Assembly: GCA_017937485.1 (NCBI GenBank)
Contig: JAGBDN010000016.1
Span: 1-63,297 of the forward strand
From: Thermoguttaceae bacterium
GTDB lineage: Bacteria > Planctomycetota > Planctomycetia > Pirellulales > Thermoguttaceae
Length of the DNA stretch: 63,297 nt
Direction: 5' to 3'
The translations under genes were made by a program, and so were the position numbers. Shown piece after piece: positions 18,548 through 26,300 of this stretch (position 1 is its first letter; the number at the start of each line of letters is the position of its first letter). The notes beneath the pieces are model-generated. The model saw nothing but the letters and a program-made list of their open reading frames with translations. It was not told the DNA's origin and searched no databases.

Positions 18548-18620
18548 TTTTCAAAATAAACAATTTGGGTAAAATATACAAGAAAAATAAAAATCGCTCA
18601 ATTTGGGCGAATATTTTACC
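18548..18620 (+). promoter_or_regulatory. Promoter with inverted repeat, upstream of 175-residue secreted protein
   Basis: Plus-strand TTTTCA, 16-bp spacer, TAAAAT (18570-18575). A perfect 10-bp inverted repeat GGTAAAATAT/ATATTTTACC (18568-18577, 18611-18620) and a direct repeat CAATTTGGG (18561, 18599) surround it. The leader to the ATG is about 210 nt. Confidence 0.5.
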
Positions 18621-18790
18621 GATTCACAAAGATTAGGCGGTTTAGGCGTTTTTCAGGAACGCCCGTATCGCGTCGGAACGCGACGACGTTTCGACCGCCT
18701 TTCCCGTCGTCGCGTCGTCGCGAACGACGCGTTTTCCGAATCGCAGCCGTTTCAACGCGAAGCGGCGCCCGTATTTTTAAGGAGAAAAAG

Positions 18791-19318
18791 ATGAAACACA
18801 ACCTTTTCGCGGGTCTTTTGGTCGCCGCCGCGCTCGCTTTTGTTTCCCCCGCCAACGCTCAAGACGCGCTCGTCGCGACGGACGCCGCTCCGGCTCAACC
18901 GGTCGCTCAAGCTCAAACGACCGACGTTTGCAACGAATGCGAAGGCGGCGTCGTTCTCGGTTCCGGTCTCGGTCTTGGCGGTCGCGTCGCGGGCCTTGGC
19001 GCCGGTTTTGGCGGTCGCGTCGGCGGTTTGCGCTCCGGTTGGGCCGAACGCTCGAACCGTTTCCGCAAGGATCTTGAAAATCGCCTGTACCTTCGCGACG
19101 TCGTCGCGCCGTCCCCCTACGCGGTTCCGTCCGGCGAACTCCAAGACTGGTCGCGCTTCAAGCACTATCCCTACGGCTACTACCAACACAACTTCCGCGA
19201 CGCGTCGGGCCAACCGGCGTCGATGGGCCTTCAAATGTACAACCCGGCTTGGCAAAACTACTACCCGACGCCGCGCCGCTTCCACGAAGGCAAGCACTTC
19301 ATTCTCGACGTTTTCTAA
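18791..19318 (+). CDS. Small secreted protein of unknown function
   Basis: 175 residues with a clean signal peptide (MKHNLFAGLLVAAALAF, cleavage near ANAQ). An Ala/Gln-rich stretch, a CNEC motif, a Gly-rich segment with two GGRV units, and an aromatic C-terminal half (HYPYGYYQHNF, then NPAWQNYYPTPRRFHEGKHF) follow. The HYPYGYY type of motif recurs in short planctomycete exported proteins, as far as I recall. Upstream AAGGAGAAAAAG is a strong ribosome binding site, and a strong terminator follows, so high expression is likely. Function unknown; a structural envelope role is a guess. Confidence 0.8.
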   Translation: MKHNLFAGLLVAAALAFVSPANAQDALVATDAAPAQPVAQAQTTDVCNECEGGVVLGSGLGLGGRVAGLGAGFGGRVGGLRSGWAERSNRFRKDLENRLYLRDVVAPSPYAVPSGELQDWSRFKHYPYGYYQHNFRDASGQPASMGLQMYNPAWQNYYPTPRRFHEGKHFILDVF

Positions 19319-19350
19319 TGAAACGTCGCTCGTTCGCAAGCGAACTTCGA

Positions 19351-19379
19351 GCCGTTCCCGCCGCGGAACGGCTTTTTTA
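19351..19379 (+). terminator. Terminator after small secreted protein gene
   Basis: 8-bp perfect stem GCCGTTCC/GGAACGGC, 6-nt loop, six T. Confidence 0.92.
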
Positions 19380-19526
19380 TTGGCCGCGGCGGACGGTCGT
19401 TTATTTCCTCGCGGGCGACGAAGAATTTTTTACGCGCGACGCCGTCTCTTTTTGCCTGCGTCCGCCTTCTTCAAGGCGAAATTTACACACATTGCGCAAA
19501 ACCAAGAAAATTGTGCTAGGGACTCC

Positions 19527-19554
19527 TTGCGCCGCCTTATTTCTATGTTATATT
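19527..19554 (+). promoter_or_regulatory. Promoter of short transcript with 19-residue ORF
   Basis: TTGCGC, 16-bp spacer, TATATT. Predicted transcription begins near 19561 and would reach the terminator at 19808-19836, giving an RNA of about 275 nt. Confidence 0.6.
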
Positions 19555-19711
19555 ATCCTTCATATTGAGGAAACTTTCCGAAAAATCGTAAAATTTCGCG
19601 TCGTTTAACGCCGCGCGCCGACGGTCGGCTTTTTCGGAAAATCCCCGAGGACGGAACGATTCGCCCTCGAACGCGTCAAGCCCGCCCCCAAACCCAAGAA
19701 GGAGAAAGGTT

Positions 19712-19771
19712 ATGTTCAAACGCGCTCGTCGTTGTTGGTGGAGAGACTGCTTGTTGTTCACCGCCGCTTGA
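19712..19771 (+). CDS. 19-residue leader-like peptide with tandem Trp codons
   Basis: The ORF encodes MFKRARRCWWRDCLLFTAA. It has one of the best ribosome binding sites in the window (AAGGAGAAAGG, a few nt before the ATG). It lies 150 nt into a predicted short transcript and is followed 36 nt later by a strong intrinsic terminator. Paired TGG codons flanked by two Cys codons, a basic N-terminus and the terminator resemble an amino-acid attenuation leader. No biosynthetic gene lies downstream on this strand (next come a convergent tRNA and an unrelated gene), so an independent small protein or dual-function RNA is equally possible. Its 5' leader has TCCGAAAAA and TTTTTCGGA segments that can pair. 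Confidence 0.55.
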   Translation: MFKRARRCWWRDCLLFTAA

Positions 19772-19807
19772 ACCTTTGACGATTCTTTTGTCGATTCGTC
19801 CGTCTTC

Positions 19808-19836
19808 GCGTTCGTTTTTCGAACGCTTTTTTTTTT
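19808..19836 (+). terminator. Terminator after the 19-residue ORF
   Basis: 7-bp perfect stem GCGTTCG/CGAACGC, T5 loop, ten T residues. Confidence 0.92.
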
Positions 19837-19856
19837 GCCGCGGCGCCTCAAAATAA

Positions 19857-19985
19857 CGCCCGCTTTCTCGTCGAACGCCGCTTATCTCGGCAAGAAATAA
19901 AAAAACGGCGCCCGCTTTCTCGTCGAACGCCGCTTGCCTCGGCAAGAAATAAAAAACGGCGCCCGCTTTCTCGTCGAACGCCGTT
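19857..19985 (-). repeat. Triplicated 51-52 bp terminator unit downstream of tRNA-Gln(CUG)
   Basis: Copies start at 19857, 19909 and 19960 (the last partial). On the minus strand each boundary forms AACGGCG...CGCCGTT followed by TTTTTTATTT, an intrinsic terminator, plus a second hairpin CTTGCC-GA-GGCAAG in the middle copy. They lie directly after the tRNA. Confidence 0.85.
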
Positions 19986-19990
19986 TTAAA

Positions 19991-20061
19991 CTGGGGTACA
20001 GGGATTCGAACCCCGACTAACCGGTTCAGAGCCGGCTGCGCTGCCTTTACGCTATACCCCA
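19991..20061 (-). tRNA. tRNA-Gln (anticodon CUG)
   Basis: A 71-nt cloverleaf on the minus strand: acceptor TGGGGTA/TACCCCA, D stem GCGT/GCGC, anticodon stem GCCGG/CCGGT with loop CTCTGAA (anticodon CTG), T loop TTCGAAT, discriminator G. It closely resembles the textbook bacterial tRNA-Gln body. It complements the UUG isoacceptor at 2732-2802. No CCA is encoded. Confidence 0.96.
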
Positions 20062-20079
20062 AACAATTGGAACGTTTTT

Positions 20080-20107
20080 ATTTTATCTCTTTTTAGTCGC
20101 GCGTCAA
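20080..20107 (-). promoter_or_regulatory. Promoter of tRNA-Gln(CUG)
   Basis: Minus-strand TTGACG, 16-bp spacer, TAAAAT, about 19 bp before the tRNA. Confidence 0.72.
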
Positions 20108-20210
20108 TTCTTCGCCCCTTAAATTTTCAACAAAAAAACAAACGGCCCCTTTCCAAAACGCCGTTCGCGCGAGGCGTCGACGCTACAATCGTTTCAACCG
20201 CTCCATTTTC

Positions 20211-20243
20211 TTAAAAAAAGATAAAATAGACAAAACAAAATAG
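20211..20243. repeat. Nonamer-period A-rich array
   Basis: Plus-strand units aaaaaaaga, taaaataga, caaaacaaa, immediately upstream of the promoter of the 20403 gene. Confidence 0.45.
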
Positions 20244-20271
20244 TTGCCTGTTATAAGAAAAATAGTATAAT
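20244..20271 (+). promoter_or_regulatory. Promoter of 20403 gene
   Basis: TTGCCT, 16-bp spacer, perfect TATAAT; leader of about 125 nt. Confidence 0.75.
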
Positions 20272-20402
20272 TAGTTAAATGGAGAAGACCGCGCAGTTTT
20301 TATCCAATAAACGCGCGATCTTTGCAAATTGCCGGTCGCTTCGCTTTTGGCGCCGGGTCGACCTTATTGTTTTTCCCCGCTTCGACGCGAAAGGACTTCA
20401 AA

Positions 20403-21041
20403 ATGGCTAAACTTTCCGGTTTTTTCATGTCGACGCTGCTCATTGTCCTCTGTCTTTGGATTAATGTTTGCCATTATCCGGACGCGCCGCGCGCCGCGAC
20501 GTCCAACGACGCAAACGAAGCCCCGGTCGACGCCGTCCCCTCCGCCGCGCCCGCCTCTCAACCGGTCGAAGAAGAAACGAACGAACAAGATTCGGCGAAC
20601 GCGCGCGGTTTGCTCGCTCAATCCGACGTCGCGCCGGCCTTGCTCGACGTTTCCGCGGATTCAGCGGCGGCGTCCCCCGTTTTAGAACCGGCGTTGTTCC
20701 CCGGCGACGGCGCCGAAATCGACGACGCGGCCCTTCCCCAAACCGCCGACGCGCCGCAACCGTCGCTTTTAAACGAGAAAATTTCGCCCGACGTTCCCCA
20801 AGTCGCGCCCGCTCCGAGTCCGACGCCGCAGACCGCTTCCCCCGCCGTCGCGACGCCGACGCAAGACGCTCGACGTTTGGAGACGAAACCGCGCGGCGCC
20901 AAATACGTTCGCGTTCCGGAAGTCGAAATCGACGCGTTCACCGGCGGCGTTCGCGTTTCCCGCTCGTCGAACGACGAAGTCCGCGTCGTCGGGGCGGCTC
21001 GCGCCGGGCAAGTCAAACGCGTCGCTCCGCCCGCTCCTTAA
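20403..21041 (+). CDS. Membrane-anchored Pro/Ala-rich protein of unknown function
   Basis: 212 residues from ATG 20403, chosen because AAAGGA lies just upstream; the frame extends to 20322 without support. One N-terminal membrane segment (FFMSTLLIVLCLWINVC) is followed by about 130 residues of low-complexity Ala/Pro/Glu/Ser linker. A short C-terminal portion (AKYVRVPEVEIDAFTGGVRV) looks structured. The topology suggests an anchor holding a small extracytoplasmic tail. No family was recognised. Codon use matches its neighbours. Confidence 0.68.
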   Translation: MAKLSGFFMSTLLIVLCLWINVCHYPDAPRAATSNDANEAPVDAVPSAAPASQPVEEETNEQDSANARGLLAQSDVAPALLDVSADSAAASPVLEPALFPGDGAEIDDAALPQTADAPQPSLLNEKISPDVPQVAPAPSPTPQTASPAVATPTQDARRLETKPRGAKYVRVPEVEIDAFTGGVRVSRSSNDEVRVVGAARAGQVKRVAPPAP

Positions 21042-21221
21042 GCGTTCGTTTCCGCTCTTTCCTTCCTAAATCGACGGCAAAATTTGCGTTTCGCCAACGC
21101 GGCGGCGTCGACGACGTATGTTAAAAGAAAACGTTTTCGAAGCGTCTCGCGGCGCCGTTTTCCGCGTCCCAACGCGATCGACGCTTCGCCAATCTTTCTT
21201 TAAACAACGGAAGGAAAACCG

Positions 21222-21524
21222 ATGAATTATCGTTTAGTCGACCGCGACGACGACGGCGAACCGCGCGTTCGCGATTTTTCCGACGTCGCCGAACTGACCG
21301 CGCGTTTCGAAAAAATCGGCGTCGACGACTGTAGCGCCGACCTGCGAATGCGCGGTCTGCCCGTTTTTCGCGGACTCGTCGGGCCAATGCCGGAACGCGA
21401 CGGAACGATCGCTCGGTACGAAACGCCCGAAATCTTTGAAAAACTAACGAAAGAGTGGAGCGCGCCGCAACGCCGCAAATCGAGACGCAAGCCGCGCGTC
21501 GAGGACGCCGACGCGCCCGTTTAA
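21222..21524 (+). CDS. Hypothetical 100-residue protein
   Basis: Starts with MNYRLVDRDDDGEPRV after GGAAGGAAAACCG, a good ribosome binding site. The middle reads like a globular domain (DVAELTARFEKIGVDD, then LPVFRGLVGPMPERDG). The C-terminus is strongly basic (RRKSRRKPR), possibly nucleic-acid binding. It is followed 40 bp later by queG and may be cotranscribed with it. Function unknown; no family recognised. Confidence 0.65.
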   Translation: MNYRLVDRDDDGEPRVRDFSDVAELTARFEKIGVDDCSADLRMRGLPVFRGLVGPMPERDGTIARYETPEIFEKLTKEWSAPQRRKSRRKPRVEDADAPV

Positions 21525-21563
21525 TCGTTTTCGCGTTCCCTTCTCCCTTTAAACGCCGTTTTT

Positions 21564-22670
21564 ATGTCGCTTTTTGAAACGCTCGCCGCGCCGGAAACGC
21601 TCCCTCCAATTTGCCGCGCTTGGTTCGAAACGGCCTCCGCCGCGGGCCTCGACGCGCTCGGATTCGCGCCGATCGGCCCGGCGGCGACCTTCGAACTGTT
21701 CGCCAACCGCGTTCGTCGAGGCGACTGCGCCGGGCTTCCTTATCTCGAAGAAAACGTCGAAGCGCGTCGCGATCCCCGCTCCGTTTTGCCGTCGGCGCTC
21801 TGCGTTTGCGTCGTCGCGCTCTCGGAACGCCGACTTCGCGCCGAATCGGAAGAAGCGACGCAAACGCTCGCCGCCGAACTTGCGCAAACCGCCGAAACAG
21901 CCGAAACAGCCGAATCAACTGAAACAGCGCAAACGCCGCGTTCTTCCGGCGCCGTCGTTCCTTACGCGGCTTGCCTCGATTATCACGACGTTTTAAAGCG
22001 CAAATTAAAACGACTTCGCGCCTTTTTTCTCGACCGTTTTCCGAACGCCGAGGCGCGAGCCGTCGTCGATACCGCGCCGCTTCTCGAAAAAGATTGGGCC
22101 GTCCGCGCCGGAATCGGTTTTTGCGGTCTCCACTCGCTCGTCGTCGCGCCGCGCTTGGGGTCGCGCCTCTTTTTGGGCGAACTCCTCGTTTCGACGTCGT
22201 TCTCCGAAACGACCGGGTTCGCGACGCCGGAAGCGCTCCGCGCCGCGCTCGGTTCGACCGCCGCAAACGTCGACGCCGCCGAACGTTGCGTTCGCTGCCG
22301 TCGCTGCGTCGACGCTTGTCCGACCGGCGCGATTCCCGGCGACCGAACGCTTGTCGCGAACCGCTGTCTCAATTTTTGGACGATTGAAAATCGCGACGCG
22401 CTCCCGAACGAAATCGCGCAAAAACTCGACGGACGGCTCTTCGGGTGCGACCTCTGTCAACGCGTCTGTCCTTGGAACGCGCCGGAAAACAACGTCGCGC
22501 CGCTCGCCGTTCCGTTGGCCGCCGTCGAGGCGCTCGACGACGCCGAATTCCGCCGCCTCTTCAAAAAAACGCCGATCTTTCGAGCTCGACTCGACGGCCT
22601 AAAGCGAACCGCCGACGCGTTGCGCTCTTCCCAAACGCGCCAAGATAGCGAAAATAAAGAAATTAATTAA
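21564..22670 (+). CDS. queG: Epoxyqueuosine reductase
   Basis: 368 residues; last step of queuosine synthesis, reducing epoxyqueuosine in tRNA with cobalamin and two [4Fe-4S] clusters. The first cluster motif is CVRCRRCVDACP, with a partner Cys in NRCLNFW, and the second is CDLCQRVCPWN. The DYH motif (CLDYHDVLKRKL) and VDTAPLLEKDWAVRAGIGF are diagnostic. Between VVALSERR and the DYH segment there is an extra stretch of about 40 residues (AQTAETAETAEST...) encoded by 9-bp repeats. The extreme C-terminus (TRQDSENKEIN) is also made of such units. queD lies 3.3 kb away on the other strand. Confidence 0.94.
   Translation: MSLFETLAAPETLPPICRAWFETASAAGLDALGFAPIGPAATFELFANRVRRGDCAGLPYLEENVEARRDPRSVLPSALCVCVVALSERRLRAESEEATQTLAAELAQTAETAETAESTETAQTPRSSGAVVPYAACLDYHDVLKRKLKRLRAFFLDRFPNAEARAVVDTAPLLEKDWAVRAGIGFCGLHSLVVAPRLGSRLFLGELLVSTSFSETTGFATPEALRAALGSTAANVDAAERCVRCRRCVDACPTGAIPGDRTLVANRCLNFWTIENRDALPNEIAQKLDGRLFGCDLCQRVCPWNAPENNVAPLAVPLAAVEALDDAEFRRLFKKTPIFRARLDGLKRTADALRSSQTRQDSENKEIN
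21884..21938. repeat. Nonamer-period array inside queG
   Basis: Consecutive 9-bp units aaaccgccg, aaacagccg, aaacagccg, aatcaactg, aaacagcgc, in frame, encoding an Ala/Glu/Thr loop. Confidence 0.7.
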
Positions 22671-22720
22671 GAAACCGCGGCGCCGACGACGTTAAGATAG
22701 CTAAAATAAGTCGTTTAGTC
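22631..22720. repeat. Nonamer-period arrays at queG 3' end
   Basis: Units ccaaacgcg, ccaagatag, cgaaaataa, agaaattaa encode the queG C-terminal tail and stop. A second copy of the AAGATAGCTAAAATAAGT type follows at 22695. Confidence 0.55.
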
Positions 22721-23168
22721 AAACCGATTTGACGCGGGCAAAAAAATGTCCGACGACCGAAATAAATTTCAAATCGCCGGACTATTCCCCCCCTGGGAAC
22801 GTTCGAGTTTCGGAAACGCGCAAGGCGAACTCCGAAGAGCGATTTTTCGGCGGTCGGTCGTATCTCCTTCCGACGAAAAAACGCGGTATGACGCAAAGGC
22901 AAGCCGCCCGACTCGCGGACGACGACGGCGAACAAGCCGCCGTTTTGTAGTTCGTCAAGCCCCTTTTTCGGAAGCCGCCGAACTTTTTTCCTCTTATATT
23001 ATGTTAATCGTCTAAAAATCGTTCTAACCTTAACTCTTTATCCGTTTTCCCCAGTAAATTTTAACGTTTTTTCAACTTCTCCCCTTGACGCCGACCAAAT
23101 AAGTTTATCTATAACGTCTATTGCCCCCATTTTGACGTCGTATTCTTGTTCGCCCGCCTTTAAGACTC
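22671..23168. other. Intergenic region after queG, possible small ORF
   Basis: About 500 bp. A 73-codon frame with a TTG start (22729-22950, plus) ends in codons typical of this genome (TQRQAARLADDDGEQAAVL). An overlapping ATG frame (22746-23015) is less typical. Neither has a ribosome binding site or a recognised family, so I do not call a gene. Confidence 0.3.
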
Positions 23169-23205
23169 AAAAAAAAATCCCGAGGAAGCCGAAACTTCCT
23201 CGGGA
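23169..23205 (-). terminator. Terminator of giant surface protein gene
   Basis: Minus strand: 11-bp perfect stem TCCCGAGGAAG with its complement, 6-nt loop, nine T. It lies 148 bp after the stop at 23353. Confidence 0.9.
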
Positions 23206-23352
23206 TAACAACCCGAACGACGTTTAAAAAATCGCCGCGCCCATTTTCGAGCGTTTCGATTTTTCAAAAAACGCTCGGATCGTTCTATTTCATCGTCGAA
23301 CAAGACGCGCCGTCGTTTCCTGCGACGCGCCGGCTCGACTCGTTAACGTCGC

Positions 23353-26300
23353 TCAAAATTGTTCGAACGAAGCGAACAGGTCGTCGTCGAAAACGGTTTC
23401 TTCGAGAACCGCCAAGTCGACCGCGAGTTCCGCGTCTTCTTCGTCGACAAACGCGGCGAACGCGTCGTCGAGAACCGCGGCGCTGGCCGGAGCGAGCGCG
23501 TTCGCGTATTCCGGTTTCAGCTCGAGGTTGCCGACCGTCGCGGCGACGAACGGTTTCAGCGGGTTCGCTTCCGTTCCGACGAGGTTGCCGTATTGTTCGT
23601 CGGTCTTAATCAAGACGTCCTTAACGAAACCGACGACGCTGTAACGGCTGTTCGCGTAGTTGTTCGGGTAGAAGCCCCAAAGGTCCGCGCTCTTCGTCGT
23701 GCCGACGTTTTCGGCGACGACGCTGCGGATCAACACCGTCGAGCCGTATTGGTTGACGACGCCGCCGTAGTAGGCCGCTTTGTTGCCGCCGATACGGCAG
23801 TCGACCAGCGTGATTTCGCTGTCTTCGGCGTAAATCGCGCCGCCGTATTGCATCGATTCGCAACCGTAAATGTTGAGCCCGGACATATACACGTTGCCGC
23901 GCTCGATATTGATCGCGCCGCCGTTCTTCGTCGTGTAACCGTCGGCCAAGGTCAGGTTGCGCAGGAACACGCTGTTCGTGTTCGGGACGCCGTCGTAAGT
24001 CGAAATCGTGAAGATTCCGTTCTTACCGTCGCCGCTGAGCGTAATATCGACGCCGGCGCCGTCGAACGTAATGTCGCGGGTCAACTCGATCACGCCGTCG
24101 AGGACGATCGTCTTGCCGTCGAGCGACGCGTCGAACGTAACGGTGTTGCCGTACAACGACGATTTTTGCTCGGCGTAAGCCAACGCTTCGCGAATCGAAA
24201 TCAAGCCGTCGGTCGGGTCGACGACGTCGAGTTCCGTCGTAACGGTCGACGACGGTTTGTCGACCATATACTGCGATTCGTAGCAGCCCATATCGACGAT
24301 TCCGTCCGAAACGCGCAGGTTGCCGTTGAGGTCGGTTTCGTTCGGCGCGTGAACTTGTTCCAACGTGCGGAGGTATTCCGCGGAACCGCCGTTAACCGCG
24401 AGCGAGTAACGCGCCAAGCGGTAGTCGCCGTTCGCCGGGTCGACGAAGTATTCGTTCGGCATCCCGCCGGTAATCGTCGCCGTTAACGAACCGCCGCCCG
24501 CATACACGTAGGAATTATAGGAGTTCAGCGAACCGAACCCCCACGGGCTGTACGTGGCTTGACCGGTAACGATCGAGTTGTAAATGAAACTGCGTCCGCC
24601 GCTGTACAGGCTCCCGAGAATCGTCGAGTTATAGACGTGGAACGTGCCGCCGTCGCTCGACGTGTCGTAGTTGTCGGCAAGGAACACCGCGTCGCCAAAA
24701 CCTTCGAAGAGGCAGTTGCGCATCGTAAGGATCGACCACGGCGTGCCGAACACGCCCGTGCCTCCGCCGTTGCCGACGACGCGGAGTCCGCGCAGGTCGA
24801 GGCCCACCGGGTAGTACAGCTTCGGATTCGCGTCCAAGTTGGCTCGCCCTTGAAGGCTGAACAACGCGCCGCCGCCAAGGCCGCCGCCCTGCAATTCGGA
24901 CGCGTCGATCGTAATCCCGCCGAGCCCGGAGAGGGACGACGCGTCGATCATATAGTCCATCACCGAGTGGCTAGCGCCGCCGGCTCGGAAGGAGAACCCG
25001 CCGAGTTCGCCGTCGATTCTGATCGTACCGCCGGCCAAGCTCGGGTCGAACGTGATCGCGTTGTAGAACGTCGCGCTATAAATGGACGCGTCGTTCATCG
25101 CGTTGGACGTGGTGCCGTAAACGCTGTCGTCGACGCTTCCGCAACTGGCGCCGTAAAGGTTGTCGCGCCCTTGGACGTAGTTAATCGCTTCGCGGAGCGA
25201 GGTAACGCCGTCGAACGGGTTGACGACGTCTTCCAACGTCGTAACGACGCTGGACTCGGCTTCGCGGCTGACCTGGTACGCGCCGAGGCTGACGCCGCCT
25301 TCCGAACCGTAGCCGTAACCTTGACCGTTCAGGTCGCTGGAATAGCCGTTGTAAACGTATTGCGGCGAACCGGTTCCGATCGCCGGGCTCTTCACCGGGT
25401 TCGACAAGGTCAGGCGGAAGTTGCCGTCGCTCGCGTTGATGAAGCTCGGGTTGATTTCGCGGTCGACGCCGTAACCGATTTGGCTGCCCGTCGACTTGGC
25501 GCGGAGTTTCGCGGCGTTGGCTTCCGTTCCCGCGTTCCCGACGAGGGTATAAGCGAGTTCGAAGTCGTTTCCGGCGAAGTAAACGTCGGTCGGGGAAACG
25601 CCGGCGGTCGCCGAGCGGTTCGTCGCGACGATCGAGTTGTAAATCTTGACGTTCGAACCGGCCGCGCCGTAGACGCCCGCGCCGTCGACCGCGACGTTCT
25701 TCGCGATCGTAACGTTGTACAGGGTCGCCTTCGTTCCGGCGTCGGCGTAGAGCGCGCCGCCGTAAATTTGCGCTTCGCAGTTGTCGATCAAGAGGTTCGC
25801 CAAGATCAGTTCGCCGCCGGTCAGTTTGATCGCGCCGCCGTCGATGGCCGAGCCGTTCTTGATTTCAAGGTTTTCGATAACGACCGAACCGTTCGTGTCG
25901 ACGAGGAACGCGGAGTTCGCGTTGAGGCAGTCGATTACGCCGTTGCGGCCGAGAATCGTAACCGGCGAGTTCACTTGGAGCGCGGTTTCGCCGACCTTGA
26001 CGGTGTGCGCGCCCGTGAAGCGAATCGTAATATCGTCGTAGCCGAGCGCGGTCATGCGGTCGGTCAACTCGAGCGCTTCGCGGAGCGAGGTCTTGCCGTC
26101 GGTCGGGTCGACGACGTCGGCGCCGGTCGAAACGAGGAGTTCGACGGACTTGCCTTCGACGGCGCCGAACGGCGCGTCTTTCGCCTTTTGGTTTTCGAAC
26201 GCGCCCATATCGGTCGTCGTGTAGTAAATACGACGATTTCCGTCGAGGTCCAGCGAGTCGAAGGTGCCGTTGAACGTGCCGGTTTCGTTGTACGAACCTT

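Noticed and set aside
19857..19985. CRISPR-like repeat array
   Set aside because: Only three near-identical units without variable spacers, and each boundary is a terminator hairpin.
19561..20403. trp-operon attenuation driven by the 19-residue peptide
   Set aside because: No trp gene follows; the next features are a convergent tRNA and an unrelated membrane-anchored protein with its own promoter. Kept only as an orphan module.
22746..23015. 89-codon plus-strand frame after queG
   Set aside because: No ribosome binding site, Arg/Ser-rich atypical composition, and an overlapping frame looks equally or more gene-like; mentioned only as a region.
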